A stretch of 64,000 bases of DNA from Trichococcus patagoniensis. Lineage in GTDB: Bacteria > Bacillota > Bacilli > Lactobacillales > Aerococcaceae. The stretch spans positions 62,001-126,000 of the forward strand of contig NZ_QAOM01000011.1 of the NCBI RefSeq assembly GCF_003051085.1, read 5' to 3'. Positions 53,633-62,890 of the stretch are shown in pieces. Made by a program: the position numbers and the translations under genes. The number at the start of each line of letters is the position of its first letter. Position 1 is the first letter of the stretch. Under the pieces are notes generated by a model. That model did no database searches. It was given only the letters and a program-made list of their open reading frames with translations, and was not told where the DNA came from.

Positions 53633-53680
53633 ATGAAGCCAAGGAACCGTCTCTTTGTGAGATGCGCTCCTTGGCTTCAT
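53633..53680. terminator. Terminator of amt
   Basis: ATGAAGCCAAGGA and TCCTTGGCTTCAT flank an inner GTCTC/GAGAT-type stem; TTTCTTT follows. Confidence 0.8.
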
Positions 53681-53725
53681 TTCTTTACAGTAAAGTATTT
53701 CCAGGTTTTTTGTTTGCTTGCGCTT

Positions 53726-53734
53726 TGCTATAAT
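53726..53734 (+). promoter_or_regulatory. Extended -10 promoter of the GNAT gene
   Basis: TGCTATAAT is a perfect extended -10; the -35 region is only T-rich. It lies 48 bp before the start codon. Confidence 0.5.
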
Positions 53735-53781
53735 AGGACTGTGAAGGTGGGCATCCACCAAAAAGATTAGGAGGAACAAAT

Positions 53782-54261
53782 ATGTGGTTCATAAAACCTT
53801 TCGAAGAACTGACGGCGAGGGAGTTGCACCTAATCTATAAAGAACGGACCGCCGTTTTCGTTGTGGAACAACATTGCCCCTATCAAGAGGTGGACGACAC
53901 CGACCTCATCAGCATCCACTTCTATAAGCAGGAAGAGGATCAATTGCTGACCTATGCCCGACTGATACCCGAGTCGGATCATGTACGCATCGGACGCGTT
54001 CTTGTCCCCCAAGGCCACCGCACGCATGGCTACGGCCAAGAATTGATGCAGGTCGTGTTGGATTATGCAAAGATGCATTTCCCTGGCCTTCCGGTTCAGG
54101 CTCAGGCACAAGCCTATCTGCAGGATTTTTACGCCTCTTTCGGATTCCGGCCCGTATCGGACATCTATCTGGAAGATGATATCCCGCACATAGACATGAA
54201 CATCGCTACGCATAATAACCAAACGGAAAACATAAACCAACAGGAGGAACACTTTGAATAA
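53782..54261 (+). CDS. elaA: GNAT-family acetyltransferase, ElaA-like
   Basis: The 159-residue GNAT enzyme matches ElaA: FEELTARELHLIYKERTAVFVVEQHCPYQEVDDTD at the N-terminus and the acetyl-CoA-binding RIGRVLVPQGHRTHGYGQELM near residues 72-92. The target is not known. GGAGG is well placed before the ATG. Its end overlaps the following 57-residue gene by 8 bp. Confidence 0.87.
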   Translation: MWFIKPFEELTARELHLIYKERTAVFVVEQHCPYQEVDDTDLISIHFYKQEEDQLLTYARLIPESDHVRIGRVLVPQGHRTHGYGQELMQVVLDYAKMHFPGLPVQAQAQAYLQDFYASFGFRPVSDIYLEDDIPHIDMNIATHNNQTENINQQEEHFE

Positions 54262-54427
54262 ATACCTTACAGCCAGCATACTAGGCATCATCAGCATCGC
54301 AATCAACGTTTGGATCATGTATCAGACGCGCTACGATAAGGGCCTGAACCCGATCACAAAGAAAAATCTGGAGAAATTATCCTACGCACTGATTGTCGCC
54401 GCAGTAATGTTCATGACCTTCGGATAG
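54254..54427 (+). CDS. Small membrane protein, 57 residues
   Basis: A TTG at 54254, seven bases after AGGAGG, opens a frame of 57 codons. The product begins MNKYLTASILGIISIAINVW and has a second hydrophobic helix (LSYALIVAAVMFMTFG) at the end, separated by a basic loop (YDKGLNPITKKNLEK). The strong ribosome site inside the end of elaA and the two-helix pattern support a real, translationally coupled gene. No family is recognised. Confidence 0.68.
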   Translation: MNKYLTASILGIISIAINVWIMYQTRYDKGLNPITKKNLEKLSYALIVAAVMFMTFG

Positions 54428-54451
54428 AGTGTGAGAAAAGCGCAAAAAATG

Positions 54452-54499
54452 ATGATAGGGGCCACCTCGAAAACGAGGCAGCCCCTATCATCATTTTTC
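54452..54499. terminator. Bidirectional terminator between convergent units
   Basis: AAATGATGATAGGGGC and GCCCCTATCATCATTT enclose a CCTCG-AAAA-CGAGG tip, with A-rich and T-rich outer sides. The tip is shared with the terminators near 15.3 and 17.5 kb. Confidence 0.85.
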
Positions 54500-54522
54500 T
54501 GTCCATCCGTGAATCGCCTGCA

Positions 54523-55344
54523 CTACACTTGGATCCGCAGATCTTTTCGGCCGTAGATCAGATAGCTCAAACCCAATACCAGCAAACTTCCGATGATGCA
54601 GATGACCATGTATTCCCAAGAAATGCCCTCTTCCAGTATGACCGCAGGATGCGCGTATTCGACCGGTGAAAAAATCCGCAGGAATTCATAGTCTTCGACC
54701 ATCTTGGAGACCAGCCCGATCATGTACGTGCCGAACACCAACAGCAACGCGACCCCACTGGTGGAGCGGCTGCTCGCAATAAATGTCGAGAACAAGAAGC
54801 CGATTGAATAAAAGAACAACAATACCAACGACTCCGCGCCGAAAATCAGCGTGATATCTTTTACGATTTCAACAAAATCGGCCCCATCCTCCTTGAACAG
54901 ATAGATGAACAGCAAAGCTGCGCCGTACAGGACGATCCAAAAGATCATCAGCAGCACCAAATTGGCGATATACTTGCTCGTGACAATGGCTTTTCTGCTG
55001 ATCGGCTGGGCATACAGATACTCAATCGTGCCGTTCGTCTCTTCCTTGATCAGCGCTTGGGCCCCTTTCATTGTTGCAAAAATGCAGGCGGCCAAAAAGA
55101 GGTACTGAAAGATGTAGGCAAAGAATCCGGTAGCTTGCAGCAGGCTTGCTCCGTTCGTGAGCGAGAAGGCTTCCAGCATCTCCGGAGGCATCGCATCGAG
55201 CTTGGTCGTCAAGATATCCTCCATCCCTTGATTCGCCATGACGGGAAACATGGCCATCATCATCCCCATAATCAGGACCATAAAGAAAAGCCATACGAAT
55301 AACCCGCCTCGTTCTTGTTTCCACTCCAATCGGATGCTATTCAT
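54523..55344 (-). CDS. ABC-2-type transporter permease
   Basis: The 273-residue membrane protein has six hydrophobic segments and a large extracellular loop after helix one (FPVMANQGMEDILTTKLDAMPPEM). ABC-2 features include the KEETNGTIEYLYAQPISRKAIVTSKY segment near residues 103-125. The ATG at 55344 is eight bases after GGAGG and overlaps the ATPase stop by 8 bp, showing translational coupling. Exporter substrate unknown. Confidence 0.85.
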   Translation of the reverse strand: MNSIRLEWKQERGGLFVWLFFMVLIMGMMMAMFPVMANQGMEDILTTKLDAMPPEMLEAFSLTNGASLLQATGFFAYIFQYLFLAACIFATMKGAQALIKEETNGTIEYLYAQPISRKAIVTSKYIANLVLLMIFWIVLYGAALLFIYLFKEDGADFVEIVKDITLIFGAESLVLLFFYSIGFLFSTFIASSRSTSGVALLLVFGTYMIGLVSKMVEDYEFLRIFSPVEYAHPAVILEEGISWEYMVICIIGSLLVLGLSYLIYGRKDLRIQV

Positions 55345-56227
55345 GGGGTTCACCTCCACCGTATAGGGTCATGAATTTTTCCTCCAGATTCTGATTGCGG
55401 ATTTCGATATCCTCCAAATCCAGAGGCGCCATATCGGCCAGGATCTGTTTCACATTGTCCTTGTACAACAACGAAACGACCCGGTCTGTCCTGGAAAGGA
55501 CACGGTACCCTTTGGATTCGAAATCCTCCGTTCCGATGGCTGAACCAGTCAGGGTCACCACTTTGCCTGGTTGATAACCAGATGCCATATCTTCCACGGA
55601 AATGATTTTACCTTCACGGATAAAGGCCGTACGCGTACAAAATGCTTCCACCTCCGGTAGGTTATGCGTAGAAATGAAGATGGTCGCCCCTTCCTTGTTT
55701 TGGTGGTTCAACTCTTCAAACAAACGATGCTGCATCAAAGGATCCAGGCCGTTCGTAGGCTCATCCAAAATCAAAAGCTCCGGATTGAAGATCAGACTGT
55801 TCACGATTGCGACTTTTTTCCGATTCCCCAAAGAGAGGTCCTTCATTTTCTTTTTTGGCTCCAATGCGAAACGTTCCACATAATACGCCATCATTTCCTT
55901 TATGTTCCGGATATGATGGAATTTCCCCGTCATCATCAGAATTTCTTCTACAGTCAGATTGCTGTAATAATGCACATCACTCGGAACGTACCCGATGATG
56001 CGTTTCAGGCTCTCGGAATCTTTCTGGGCATCCAATCCGAAAATCCTGGCACTTCCCTTACTCGGCTTTATGAAATCAAGCAACAGCTTGATGGTTGTGG
56101 ACTTCCCGGCTCCGTTCGGTCCGATGAACCCGAACCGTTCACCTTGTTCCACTGTAAGGTGGATGTTGTCCAAAGCTGCACGCTTGCGGTAAATTTTTGT
56201 CAAACCTTCCATTTCGATTGCTTCCAC
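55337..56227 (-). CDS. ABC-2-type transporter ATPase
   Basis: The 296-residue ATPase has Walker A GPNGAGKST (about 38-46), signature LSLGNRKKVAIVNSLI, Walker B LLILDEPTNGLD and a C-terminal extension of about 80 residues typical of exporter ATPases (drug/bacteriocin type). It pairs with the overlapping permease gene. The substrate cannot be inferred. Confidence 0.88.
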   Translation of the reverse strand: MEAIEMEGLTKIYRKRAALDNIHLTVEQGERFGFIGPNGAGKSTTIKLLLDFIKPSKGSARIFGLDAQKDSESLKRIIGYVPSDVHYYSNLTVEEILMMTGKFHHIRNIKEMMAYYVERFALEPKKKMKDLSLGNRKKVAIVNSLIFNPELLILDEPTNGLDPLMQHRLFEELNHQNKEGATIFISTHNLPEVEAFCTRTAFIREGKIISVEDMASGYQPGKVVTLTGSAIGTEDFESKGYRVLSRTDRVVSLLYKDNVKQILADMAPLDLEDIEIRNQNLEEKFMTLYGGGEPHE

Positions 56228-56600
56228 CGTGACCCCTCCTCTGAAGAACTTTACATATATCCATTATACGTTTTCTCGGCTGAAGTTTACAGCATCAGCA
56301 CGTTTTTCTTCTTGAACGAAACAAAAGACCGAGTGTTCATCTTTTCGGGTGCTGGGGTGAGGAAAAAGATGAATATCGACCAATTATCCATGCTCACGCG
56401 CAAAAAGGGACCGCCTCGCAATGAGACAGCCCCCTTTTTTCAAAAGTGCTCAATTCCTAAACGGGATTCATCGCACTCTCTCTAAACGTGTTCGAAAAAT
56501 CAGCTCCCGCTAACGTTTCACACCCCGCTTAGTGAACAAAAGAGGTTCACTAAGCGGGGTGCTCCAACGTACGGGGAGCTAAACGATTTTTCTCACACTC
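56228..56600. other. Intergenic region with a terminator and a large palindrome
   Basis: No gene is seen. It contains a hairpin at 56402-56440 (AAAAAGGG..., CCCCCTTTTTT) with the common inner core, and the 99-bp palindrome at 56494-56592 downstream of glnA. The leftward ABC promoter should lie near 56240-56290. Confidence 0.5.
56494..56592 (-). terminator. Large palindromic element/terminator downstream of glnA
   Basis: Nested arms: GAAAAATC/GATTTTTC outside, AGCTCCCG/GGGGAGCT, then the perfect 17-bp CACCCCGCTTAGTGAAC (56521-56537)/complement (56545-56561). On the minus strand it starts 9 bp after the glnA stop and ends in TTTTTC, so it can terminate glnRA. Confidence 0.75.
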
Positions 56601-57935
56601 TTAGTACATGTTCAAGTATTGTTCTCTTTCCCACTCTGTTACTTGTTGGATGTAAGACATTACTTCGATTTCTTTTGATTCGATGAAGTTGTTGCTGATG
56701 TGGTCGCCTAATGCGTCAACCAACAATTGGTCTTTAGAGAACTCTCCAAGAGCTTCATGCAACGATGTAGGCAAATCCAAAATTCCGTTTTCGTAACGGT
56801 CTTCAGCTGACATTTGGTAGATGTTGCGGTTGATTGGAGCTGGAGCTTCCAATTTGTTCTTCACGCCATCCAGACCTGCAGCCAATAACGCAGCCAATGC
56901 CAAGTATGGGTTAGCAGCCGGGTCAACGCTACGCAATTCAACACGAGTGGACATGCCGCGTGATTCTGGGATACGGATCAGCGGTGAACGGTTTTTTCCG
57001 CTCCATGCGATGTACACTGGTGCTTCGTAGCCAGGCACCAAACGTTTGTATGAGTTAACGATCGGATTGCAGACAGCTGTGTATCCGCGCGCATGTTTGA
57101 TCAGACCAGCGATGAATTGATAAGCTGTTTCGCTTAATTGACGTTCATCTTCTTTGTCGTAGAAAGCATTGCCGTTTTCGTTGAACAATGACATGTTGAA
57201 GTGCATACCGGAACCATTGATGCCGAATACTGGTTTAGGCATGAATGTTGCATGCAAGCCATGTTTGCGGGCTACAGTCTTAACAATCAATTTGAACGTT
57301 TGGATGTTGTCGCAAGCTTCAACAGCGTTTGCGTACTTCCAGTCGATTTCGTGTTGTCCTGGTGCAACTTCGTGATGGCTTGCTTCAATTTCAAAGCCCA
57401 AAGCTTCCAATTCCAATACGATATCACGACGGCAGTTTTCGCCTAAGTCAGTAGGAGCCAAGTCGAAGTATCCGCCTTGATCGTTCAATTTCAATGTAGG
57501 TTGACCTTTTTCATCCAATTTGAATAGGAAAAATTCAGGTTCAGGTCCTAAGTTGAACTCAGTGAAGCCCAAGTCTTCCATTTCTTTAAGTGCGCGTTTC
57601 AAGTTGTTACGTGGATCTCCTGCAAATGGTGTGCCATCAGGCATGTAGATATCACAAATCAAACGAGCTACTTTGCCTTGTTCAGTGCCCCATGGGAATA
57701 CTAACCATGTATCAAAATCTGGGTACAAGTACATATCGCTCTCTTCGATACGCACGAAACCTTCGATGGAAGAACCGTCGAACATCATTTTGTTGTCTAA
57801 TACTTTTTCTAACTGGCTGATAGGAACTTCCACGTTTTTGATTGTTCCTAAGATGTCAGTGAACATTAAGCGTAGGTAACGGACGTTATCCTTCTTTGCT
57901 GATGCGATGATTTGTTCTCTAGTAAATTTTGGCAT
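56601..57935 (-). CDS. glnA: Glutamine synthetase, type I (GSI-alpha)
   Basis: The 444-residue enzyme makes glutamine from glutamate and ammonium. Active-site segments include [40 protein letters not shown], and [26 protein letters not shown]. Its length and lack of an adenylylation-site insert match the Firmicute GSI-alpha type, which is feedback-inhibited and in its inhibited form activates GlnR. It is 42 bp downstream of glnR. Confidence 0.96.
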   Translation of the reverse strand: MPKFTREQIIASAKKDNVRYLRLMFTDILGTIKNVEVPISQLEKVLDNKMMFDGSSIEGFVRIEESDMYLYPDFDTWLVFPWGTEQGKVARLICDIYMPDGTPFAGDPRNNLKRALKEMEDLGFTEFNLGPEPEFFLFKLDEKGQPTLKLNDQGGYFDLAPTDLGENCRRDIVLELEALGFEIEASHHEVAPGQHEIDWKYANAVEACDNIQTFKLIVKTVARKHGLHATFMPKPVFGINGSGMHFNMSLFNENGNAFYDKEDERQLSETAYQFIAGLIKHARGYTAVCNPIVNSYKRLVPGYEAPVYIAWSGKNRSPLIRIPESRGMSTRVELRSVDPAANPYLALAALLAAGLDGVKNKLEAPAPINRNIYQMSAEDRYENGILDLPTSLHEALGEFSKDQLLVDALGDHISNNFIESKEIEVMSYIQQVTEWEREQYLNMY

Positions 57936-57977
57936 TTGTATTCCCTCTCCTTGACTATGCTTTGTTTGTTTTTTTTT

Positions 57978-58367
57978 TTATAATCTTCCCCAAGGTTTGC
58001 TTGAATCCCCAGGGTTAAATCCACTTGCGTTGAGTATTTCTTTGTAGAGGATGCGACGGACATCTTCGTCTGTCAAATTTTTGTGCTTGTTCTCAAGCTC
58101 CTCTTCTTGCTGCTTCTTCAGTCTTTCGGTACTGTACATCCGTTTGATTGCAGTGATGTTCAACCCTTCAGCCAAATAGTCTTTGACTTCCAGCAAACGA
58201 TCGACGTCGTTTAATGAAAACATCCGGCGATTGGTGTCTGTCCGCTTAGGATGAACGAGGTCTTGCTCTTCGTAATAGCGGATCTGTCTTGCTGTCAGAT
58301 CCGTCAGCTGCATGACCGTTCCGATGGTAAAAACAGCCATCGAACGTCGTAGCTCTTTTTCTTTCAT
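57978..58367 (-). CDS. glnR: MerR-family nitrogen repressor GlnR
   Basis: This 129-residue regulator has the winged-helix MerR domain (VFTIGTVMQLTDLTARQIRYYEEQDLVHPKRTDTNRRMFSLNDVDRLLEVKDY) and a short C-terminal tail that in homologues senses feedback-inhibited glutamine synthetase. It represses glnRA and, judging from perfect boxes, the amt gene at 51.9 kb. Confidence 0.94.
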   Translation of the reverse strand: MKEKELRRSMAVFTIGTVMQLTDLTARQIRYYEEQDLVHPKRTDTNRRMFSLNDVDRLLEVKDYLAEGLNITAIKRMYSTERLKKQQEEELENKHKNLTDEDVRRILYKEILNASGFNPGDSSKPWGRL

Positions 58368-58513
58368 ACCAACCCCTCCATCGAAGCTTCTGAGTTGAGT
58401 GAACCACAGATGTATACTTTTTCTTCAGGAGTTAGCACCTGTTGAGAAAAAGGTAATTCTTTTCAGCAATTAATCGTATTTGCTAACAATTAATTGAGTG
58501 ATTTAATACAACA

Positions 58514-58577
58514 AGAATACTCCAAATTCTCATACAAGTCAACGCTACCTTAACATCATTTGTCACATTTTCTAACA
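58514..58577 (-). promoter_or_regulatory. glnRA promoter with GlnR box
   Basis: On the minus strand TTGACT (58537-58542), a 17-bp spacer and TATTCT (58514-58519) form the promoter. A perfect GlnR box, TGTCACATTTTCTAACA, lies at 58561-58577 just upstream of the -35, as in other glnRA operons. The rest of the 58368-58752 region shows no gene. Confidence 0.7.
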
Positions 58578-58752
58578 TGTCTATAAACCCTTGTCAGAAT
58601 AACATTTGAAAGGCATTTCATCTCACCTTGATAGGCCAATTTCCTCGCATGATAATAAAAAAAGAGGCCATTAATGAAAAAAATATTAAAAAAAAATGTG
58701 AGTCGTGCAGCGAATGAAGATGGAGGCTTGCAGTTCTTAGCGGTGCCTCAGC

Positions 58753-60207
58753 TCACGTGAAAAGCCCGGCCATCTCCAATACCGCCGCAACGTCCAACAA
58801 CCACTCTTCTTTCCCTTTCGGGGCCGTGAACTGCACCCCCAAAGGCAATCCGGTAGCCGTTCGGTAAACCGGCAGGCTGATGGCAGGCAGCCCTGTCAAA
58901 TTCGCTTGCTGCGTAAACGGGGTCACGCCCAGACTCTCTTCAAACATGGTCCAAACTATCTCTTTCCTGTCCGCTGCCGACAGAAGATCCGACCTGCGCA
59001 TCCGCTCCTTCAATTCTTCGCTTTGGAAAGAATGATCGATCAAAGGAGCGCTCGCTGCCGTAGTCGGCTGCAACAACAGATCATAGTTTTCGTGGAACTG
59101 ATCCATCGTGGCCGCAGCTTGGTCCCAAAGGCCCAACGCCAAGGAGTAGTCGCCTCCGGAGATTGTCTGGCCGTACTGATAGAGGGACCAAGAAACCAAT
59201 TCCATGTCATCGGCCGTTAATGGGCGCCCCAGTTTCGCGGAAAAGCCTCTCAACATGGCCTCCGTTTCGGCTCCATTCATTGCATAGTAGGCCTCCATCA
59301 AACGGATGCCGTCAATGTCGGGCGTTTTTTCTTCCACCTCGTAGCCCAACTCTTTCAGCGCTGCCACTGTTTGGAGTACAGCCCGCTTTGCGTCCGCGCT
59401 GACTACAGATTTCACCGGCGATTCCAATGAATAGGCGACCCTGAACTTGCGCCACTTTCCGGATTGATGTTCCTGGAAATGGCTCCCAGGAAATAAGGGC
59501 GTCTGGAACGGCGCTGCCGCCTGGACAGTCTGTAAAGCATCCAGCATCATCGCTGTATCCCTTACAGACTTCGTCAAGGCAAAGCTGATTGATGCGCCTT
59601 GCCAGCCGCGGTAAGATCCCGGGCCTACAGGTGTTCTTCCTCTTGTTGGTTTCAATCCCACCAAGCCTGTGAAAGAGGCCGGTATCCGGATCGAGCCGCC
59701 CCCATCACTGGCGGTGGCGATGGCCACCATATCCGCCGCGACAGCCGCTGCCGCACCGCCGCTGGAACCTCCCGGAGAATGGTCCCGATTGAAGGGATTT
59801 CTGGCCGGACCATGGATGACGGCATCCGTGATGTTCTTGAACCCAAATTCGGGTGTACTCGTCTGGCCGATGACGATGAAGCCGGCCTTCTCGATTGCTT
59901 CAACAAAATGACTGGTGCGGGGAGCGACATAATCCTTCAGCAACCGCGAACCTGATGTCGACGGCTCCCCAGCAAGGTCCTGACCCAGATCCTTAATCAG
60001 TATCGGCACGCCGCCGAATAAGGTGTTCCCGAAATCCCGTGTCCTGGCTTCATGCAGCGCTTTTTCCATCCGTGTATGCACGACGGCATTGCAGAGGGGA
60101 TTTTTTCCCTCTATCTTTTTGAAGGCATCCACAATCAATTCTTCGGGGGATACCTTCTTCGTTTTTAAAAGTCCGGTGTAGTACAGGGCGTCTTTCTGGC
60201 GATCCAT
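58753..60207 (-). CDS. Amidase (amidase-signature family)
   Basis: The 484-residue hydrolase carries the Ser-cisSer-Lys triad: Lys in GVPILIKDLG, Ser in SPGGSSGGAAAA, and the second Ser in TASDGGGSIRIPASFTGLVGLKPTRGR. It resembles stand-alone amidases related to GatA, not GatA itself, because gatB/gatC are absent and the C-terminus differs. The ATG at 60207 follows GGAGG; upstream in-frame codons to 60270 lack a ribosome site. Substrate unknown. Confidence 0.87.
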   Translation of the reverse strand: MDRQKDALYYTGLLKTKKVSPEELIVDAFKKIEGKNPLCNAVVHTRMEKALHEARTRDFGNTLFGGVPILIKDLGQDLAGEPSTSGSRLLKDYVAPRTSHFVEAIEKAGFIVIGQTSTPEFGFKNITDAVIHGPARNPFNRDHSPGGSSGGAAAAVAADMVAIATASDGGGSIRIPASFTGLVGLKPTRGRTPVGPGSYRGWQGASISFALTKSVRDTAMMLDALQTVQAAAPFQTPLFPGSHFQEHQSGKWRKFRVAYSLESPVKSVVSADAKRAVLQTVAALKELGYEVEEKTPDIDGIRLMEAYYAMNGAETEAMLRGFSAKLGRPLTADDMELVSWSLYQYGQTISGGDYSLALGLWDQAAATMDQFHENYDLLLQPTTAASAPLIDHSFQSEELKERMRRSDLLSAADRKEIVWTMFEESLGVTPFTQQANLTGLPAISLPVYRTATGLPLGVQFTAPKGKEEWLLDVAAVLEMAGLFT

Positions 60208-60466
60208 AGAAAGCCTCCTTCTCTGTTTCATATTTTCTTCCATTGTAGGTTGCTCGCCAAAAAAAGGCAACGGTTTGCCGCTTGCTTTGCCTTCCCATTC
60301 CTGATACCTTGACTATTCGCCAAGCTGCCGACAGTATTTTCCAATCGTTTTTAATGACAACCAAACTGAAATATAGTAGAATCCTTCTATTGTACCAATT
60401 TTGGGAAGTGTACAAAAACAGACGGATTAATTAGATGATAATTCATAGGAAATGGAGCAGGACACG

Positions 60467-61339
60467 ATGAACGAAAGATATAAGGACTTACAATTGGCGG
60501 AACAGGGTGCACGGCTCAGCATGGTTGCCTATGTCACTCTCTCTTTCGCAAAACTCTTCATCGGGAATGCCTTCGGATCGGCCTCTCTAAGTGCCGATGG
60601 GCTGAACAATTTCACCGATGTCATCTCCACGATCGCTGTCATAATCGGCTTGCGGATCGCCCGCCGACCGGCTGATGAGGATCACCCTTATGGCCATTGG
60701 AAAGCTGAGACGATAGCGAGCCTATCCACTTCCTTCATCATGCTGTTGGTCGGCCTGCAGGTGCTGTTCTCAAGTTTTTCGAAACTGACCGGCGGAGAGT
60801 TCACCACACCTGATGTCATATCCGGCGTTACCGCCTTGATTGCAGGGTTTATCATGATAGGGGTCTACATATTCAACAACCGCCTTGCAAACCGCATCAA
60901 CAGCATTGGATTGGCCGCTTCCGCAAAAGACAACCTGAGCGATGCACTGACCAGTTTTGCGGCTGCGATCGCCATTTTTGGCTCCATCTTCGGGCTGTAT
61001 TGGTTGGACGGCGTCATGGCTGTCATCGTAGGCATCGTCATCATCAAGACTGCGATCGATATCTTCCGAGAGAGTGCCTTCTCCCTGTCCGACGGTTTCG
61101 AAACGAATTATTTGGCGGAATACCGACAGGCCATCCTCGAAATTCCTGATGTCCAACAGGTGACGACCATCGCCGCACGCAGCTATGGAGCAAATGTCTA
61201 TGTTGATGTGACCATTCTGCTGGATGCGGAGCTGACAGTGCTGCGCAGCCATGAAATCACGGAAGAAGTCGAGGAGCGCTTGCGCACGGCATTCAATGTT
61301 TTCGAAACAGATGTCCACGTAGAACCCCTAACGCATTGA
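60467..61339 (+). CDS. Cation diffusion facilitator, Mn(II)-type
   Basis: The 290-residue CDF exporter has six helices and a C-terminal cytosolic metal-sensing domain (EIPDVQQVTTIAARSYGANVYVDVTILL). The transport-site tetrad reads N47-x3-D51 in helix two (GLNNFTD) and D-x3-D in helix five (AKDNLSD). An Asn and an Asp replace the Asp and His of zinc exporters, which is the pattern of manganese exporters such as MntE. Start is ATG at 60467 with GGAG upstream. Confidence 0.85.
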   Translation: MNERYKDLQLAEQGARLSMVAYVTLSFAKLFIGNAFGSASLSADGLNNFTDVISTIAVIIGLRIARRPADEDHPYGHWKAETIASLSTSFIMLLVGLQVLFSSFSKLTGGEFTTPDVISGVTALIAGFIMIGVYIFNNRLANRINSIGLAASAKDNLSDALTSFAAAIAIFGSIFGLYWLDGVMAVIVGIVIIKTAIDIFRESAFSLSDGFETNYLAEYRQAILEIPDVQQVTTIAARSYGANVYVDVTILLDAELTVLRSHEITEEVEERLRTAFNVFETDVHVEPLTH

Positions 61340-61373
61340 TGTTACAAGTTTTATAGGCCTGACGTCATTTTGA

Positions 61374-61452
61374 TGGTATAATAGCAGACGGATTTATACA
61401 GATTATTTTGGCGGACGCAGCTGTCATCAAGATCTGTCCGTCTTTTTTTTTG
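61374..61452 (+). promoter_or_regulatory. Promoter overlapping a terminator upstream of the APC permease
   Basis: An extended -10 (TGGTATAAT, 61374-61382) precedes a hairpin whose arms are AGACGG (61386-61391)/CCGTCT (61438-61443) plus ACAGAT/ATCTGT, ending in nine T. Transcription from the promoter should start around 61388-61390, inside the left arm, so only messages coming from the CDF gene can form the full terminator. Confidence 0.5.
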
Positions 61453-61480
61453 GGAAAAAATACATCTATTGGGAGGATTT

Positions 61481-62821
61481 ATGAAAGAAGAGAAACATTA
61501 CGGCTTATTCACTGCAGTATCCATGATCGTCGGCATCTGCGTCGGATCAGGGATCTTTTTCAAAGCCGATGACATTTTGGGAGCGACCGGAGGAAACGTA
61601 GCACTAGGGATTTTGGTTTTCTGTATCGGCGCATTCAGCATCATTTTCGGAAGCATCACATTGACGCAGCTGGCTAACCGGACCGAAAAAACCGGCGGCG
61701 TCGTCGCTTATTTCGAGGAGTTCATCTCCGATAAAGCAGCGAGCGCATTCGGCTGGTTCCAATTGTTCGTTTACCTGCCGACGATCATCGTCGTAGTGAG
61801 CTGGGTATCCGGCATTTACACCTGCATGTTATTGGGCTTGCCGAACACATTGGAAACACAAACACTGATTGGGACGGGCTACATGGCCTTCTTCTTCTTA
61901 TTGAATTATTTTTCGCTCAGACTGGGCGGCTATTTCCAAAATCTCGCCACCATCATGAAACTGATTCCGCTGATTGCCGTCGCTATTGTCGGCATTTTCT
62001 GGAAAGAACCGGCTCCGATCGTTCCTCCTGAATTGGCTGTTCCGGTCACAAATGTCGGCTGGGGCTGGTTGGCTGCACTGGCGCCAATGGCCTTTTCCTA
62101 CGATGGTTGGACAATCGCGACAAACATCACGCATGAAGTAAAGAACCCCAAACGGACAATGCCTTTAGCGTTGACCATCGGACCATTGGTAGTGCTGGCC
62201 ATCTATTTGACCTATTTCAGCGGCTTGGTCTCCATCGCCGGCCCAGAGTACATCTTGGCGGTGGGCGATGAGGCCACCACAACAATCGGCATTTCCTTGC
62301 TGGGCGAACGCGGCGGCAGCATCATTCTTTCCTTTGTATTAATCGCTATCTTGGGCGTAACGAATGGTGTAATCATGGGTATCCTGCGTTTGCCGCAAGC
62401 ATTGGCAGAAAAAAACATGCTGCCGAACAGCTCTAAGGTAAAACGGATCGATCCAAAGAGCCAACTGTCCCCGGCAGCCGCACAAATTGCCTTTGTGGTA
62501 TCCCTTTTGTGGATGTTATTGCACTATTTAAGCCAAAAATCTGGGATTCTGGGTGGCGGAGATGTCAGCGAAATCGCGATTGTCTTCAGTTATATGACTT
62601 ATGTCATCCTTTACCTGAAAGTCATCAACATGAAAAAAGAAGGTGTCATCACCAGTTCTTTCTTCGGTTCGATCACCCCGGTATTCGCGATCATGGGCTC
62701 TGCCATCATTCTGATCGGCGGCATCGTGTCCAATCCGACTTATGTACCGATTTTCATCCTGTTCTGCTTCGTGGTTTGCTTCATCGGCTATAAATATTAC
62801 GAGAAAAAAGTAACAGCTTAA
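61481..62821 (+). CDS. APC-family amino acid permease, SteT-like
   Basis: The 446-residue transporter has about twelve helices. It starts KHYGLFTAVSMIVGICVGSGIFFKADDIL, the LAT-like unwound helix-one motif (GSGIF) that binds the amino-acid backbone. The closest recognised type is the serine/threonine exchanger SteT. GGGAGG precedes the ATG at 61481. The exact substrate is inference. Confidence 0.85.
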   Translation: MKEEKHYGLFTAVSMIVGICVGSGIFFKADDILGATGGNVALGILVFCIGAFSIIFGSITLTQLANRTEKTGGVVAYFEEFISDKAASAFGWFQLFVYLPTIIVVVSWVSGIYTCMLLGLPNTLETQTLIGTGYMAFFFLLNYFSLRLGGYFQNLATIMKLIPLIAVAIVGIFWKEPAPIVPPELAVPVTNVGWGWLAALAPMAFSYDGWTIATNITHEVKNPKRTMPLALTIGPLVVLAIYLTYFSGLVSIAGPEYILAVGDEATTTIGISLLGERGGSIILSFVLIAILGVTNGVIMGILRLPQALAEKNMLPNSSKVKRIDPKSQLSPAAAQIAFVVSLLWMLLHYLSQKSGILGGGDVSEIAIVFSYMTYVILYLKVINMKKEGVITSSFFGSITPVFAIMGSAIILIGGIVSNPTYVPIFILFCFVVCFIGYKYYEKKVTA

Positions 62822-62825
62822 TGAA

Positions 62826-62873
62826 AATACCCCGGTTTATCAGAATTTCCTTCTGATAAACCGGGGTATTTTT
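62826..62873. terminator. Bidirectional terminator between APC permease and MFS genes
   Basis: AATACCCCGGTTTATCAGAA and its perfect complement flank TTTCC, with a T-run after. It serves both convergent genes. Confidence 0.92.
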
Positions 62874-62890
62874 CCTATCTATGCAAATCT

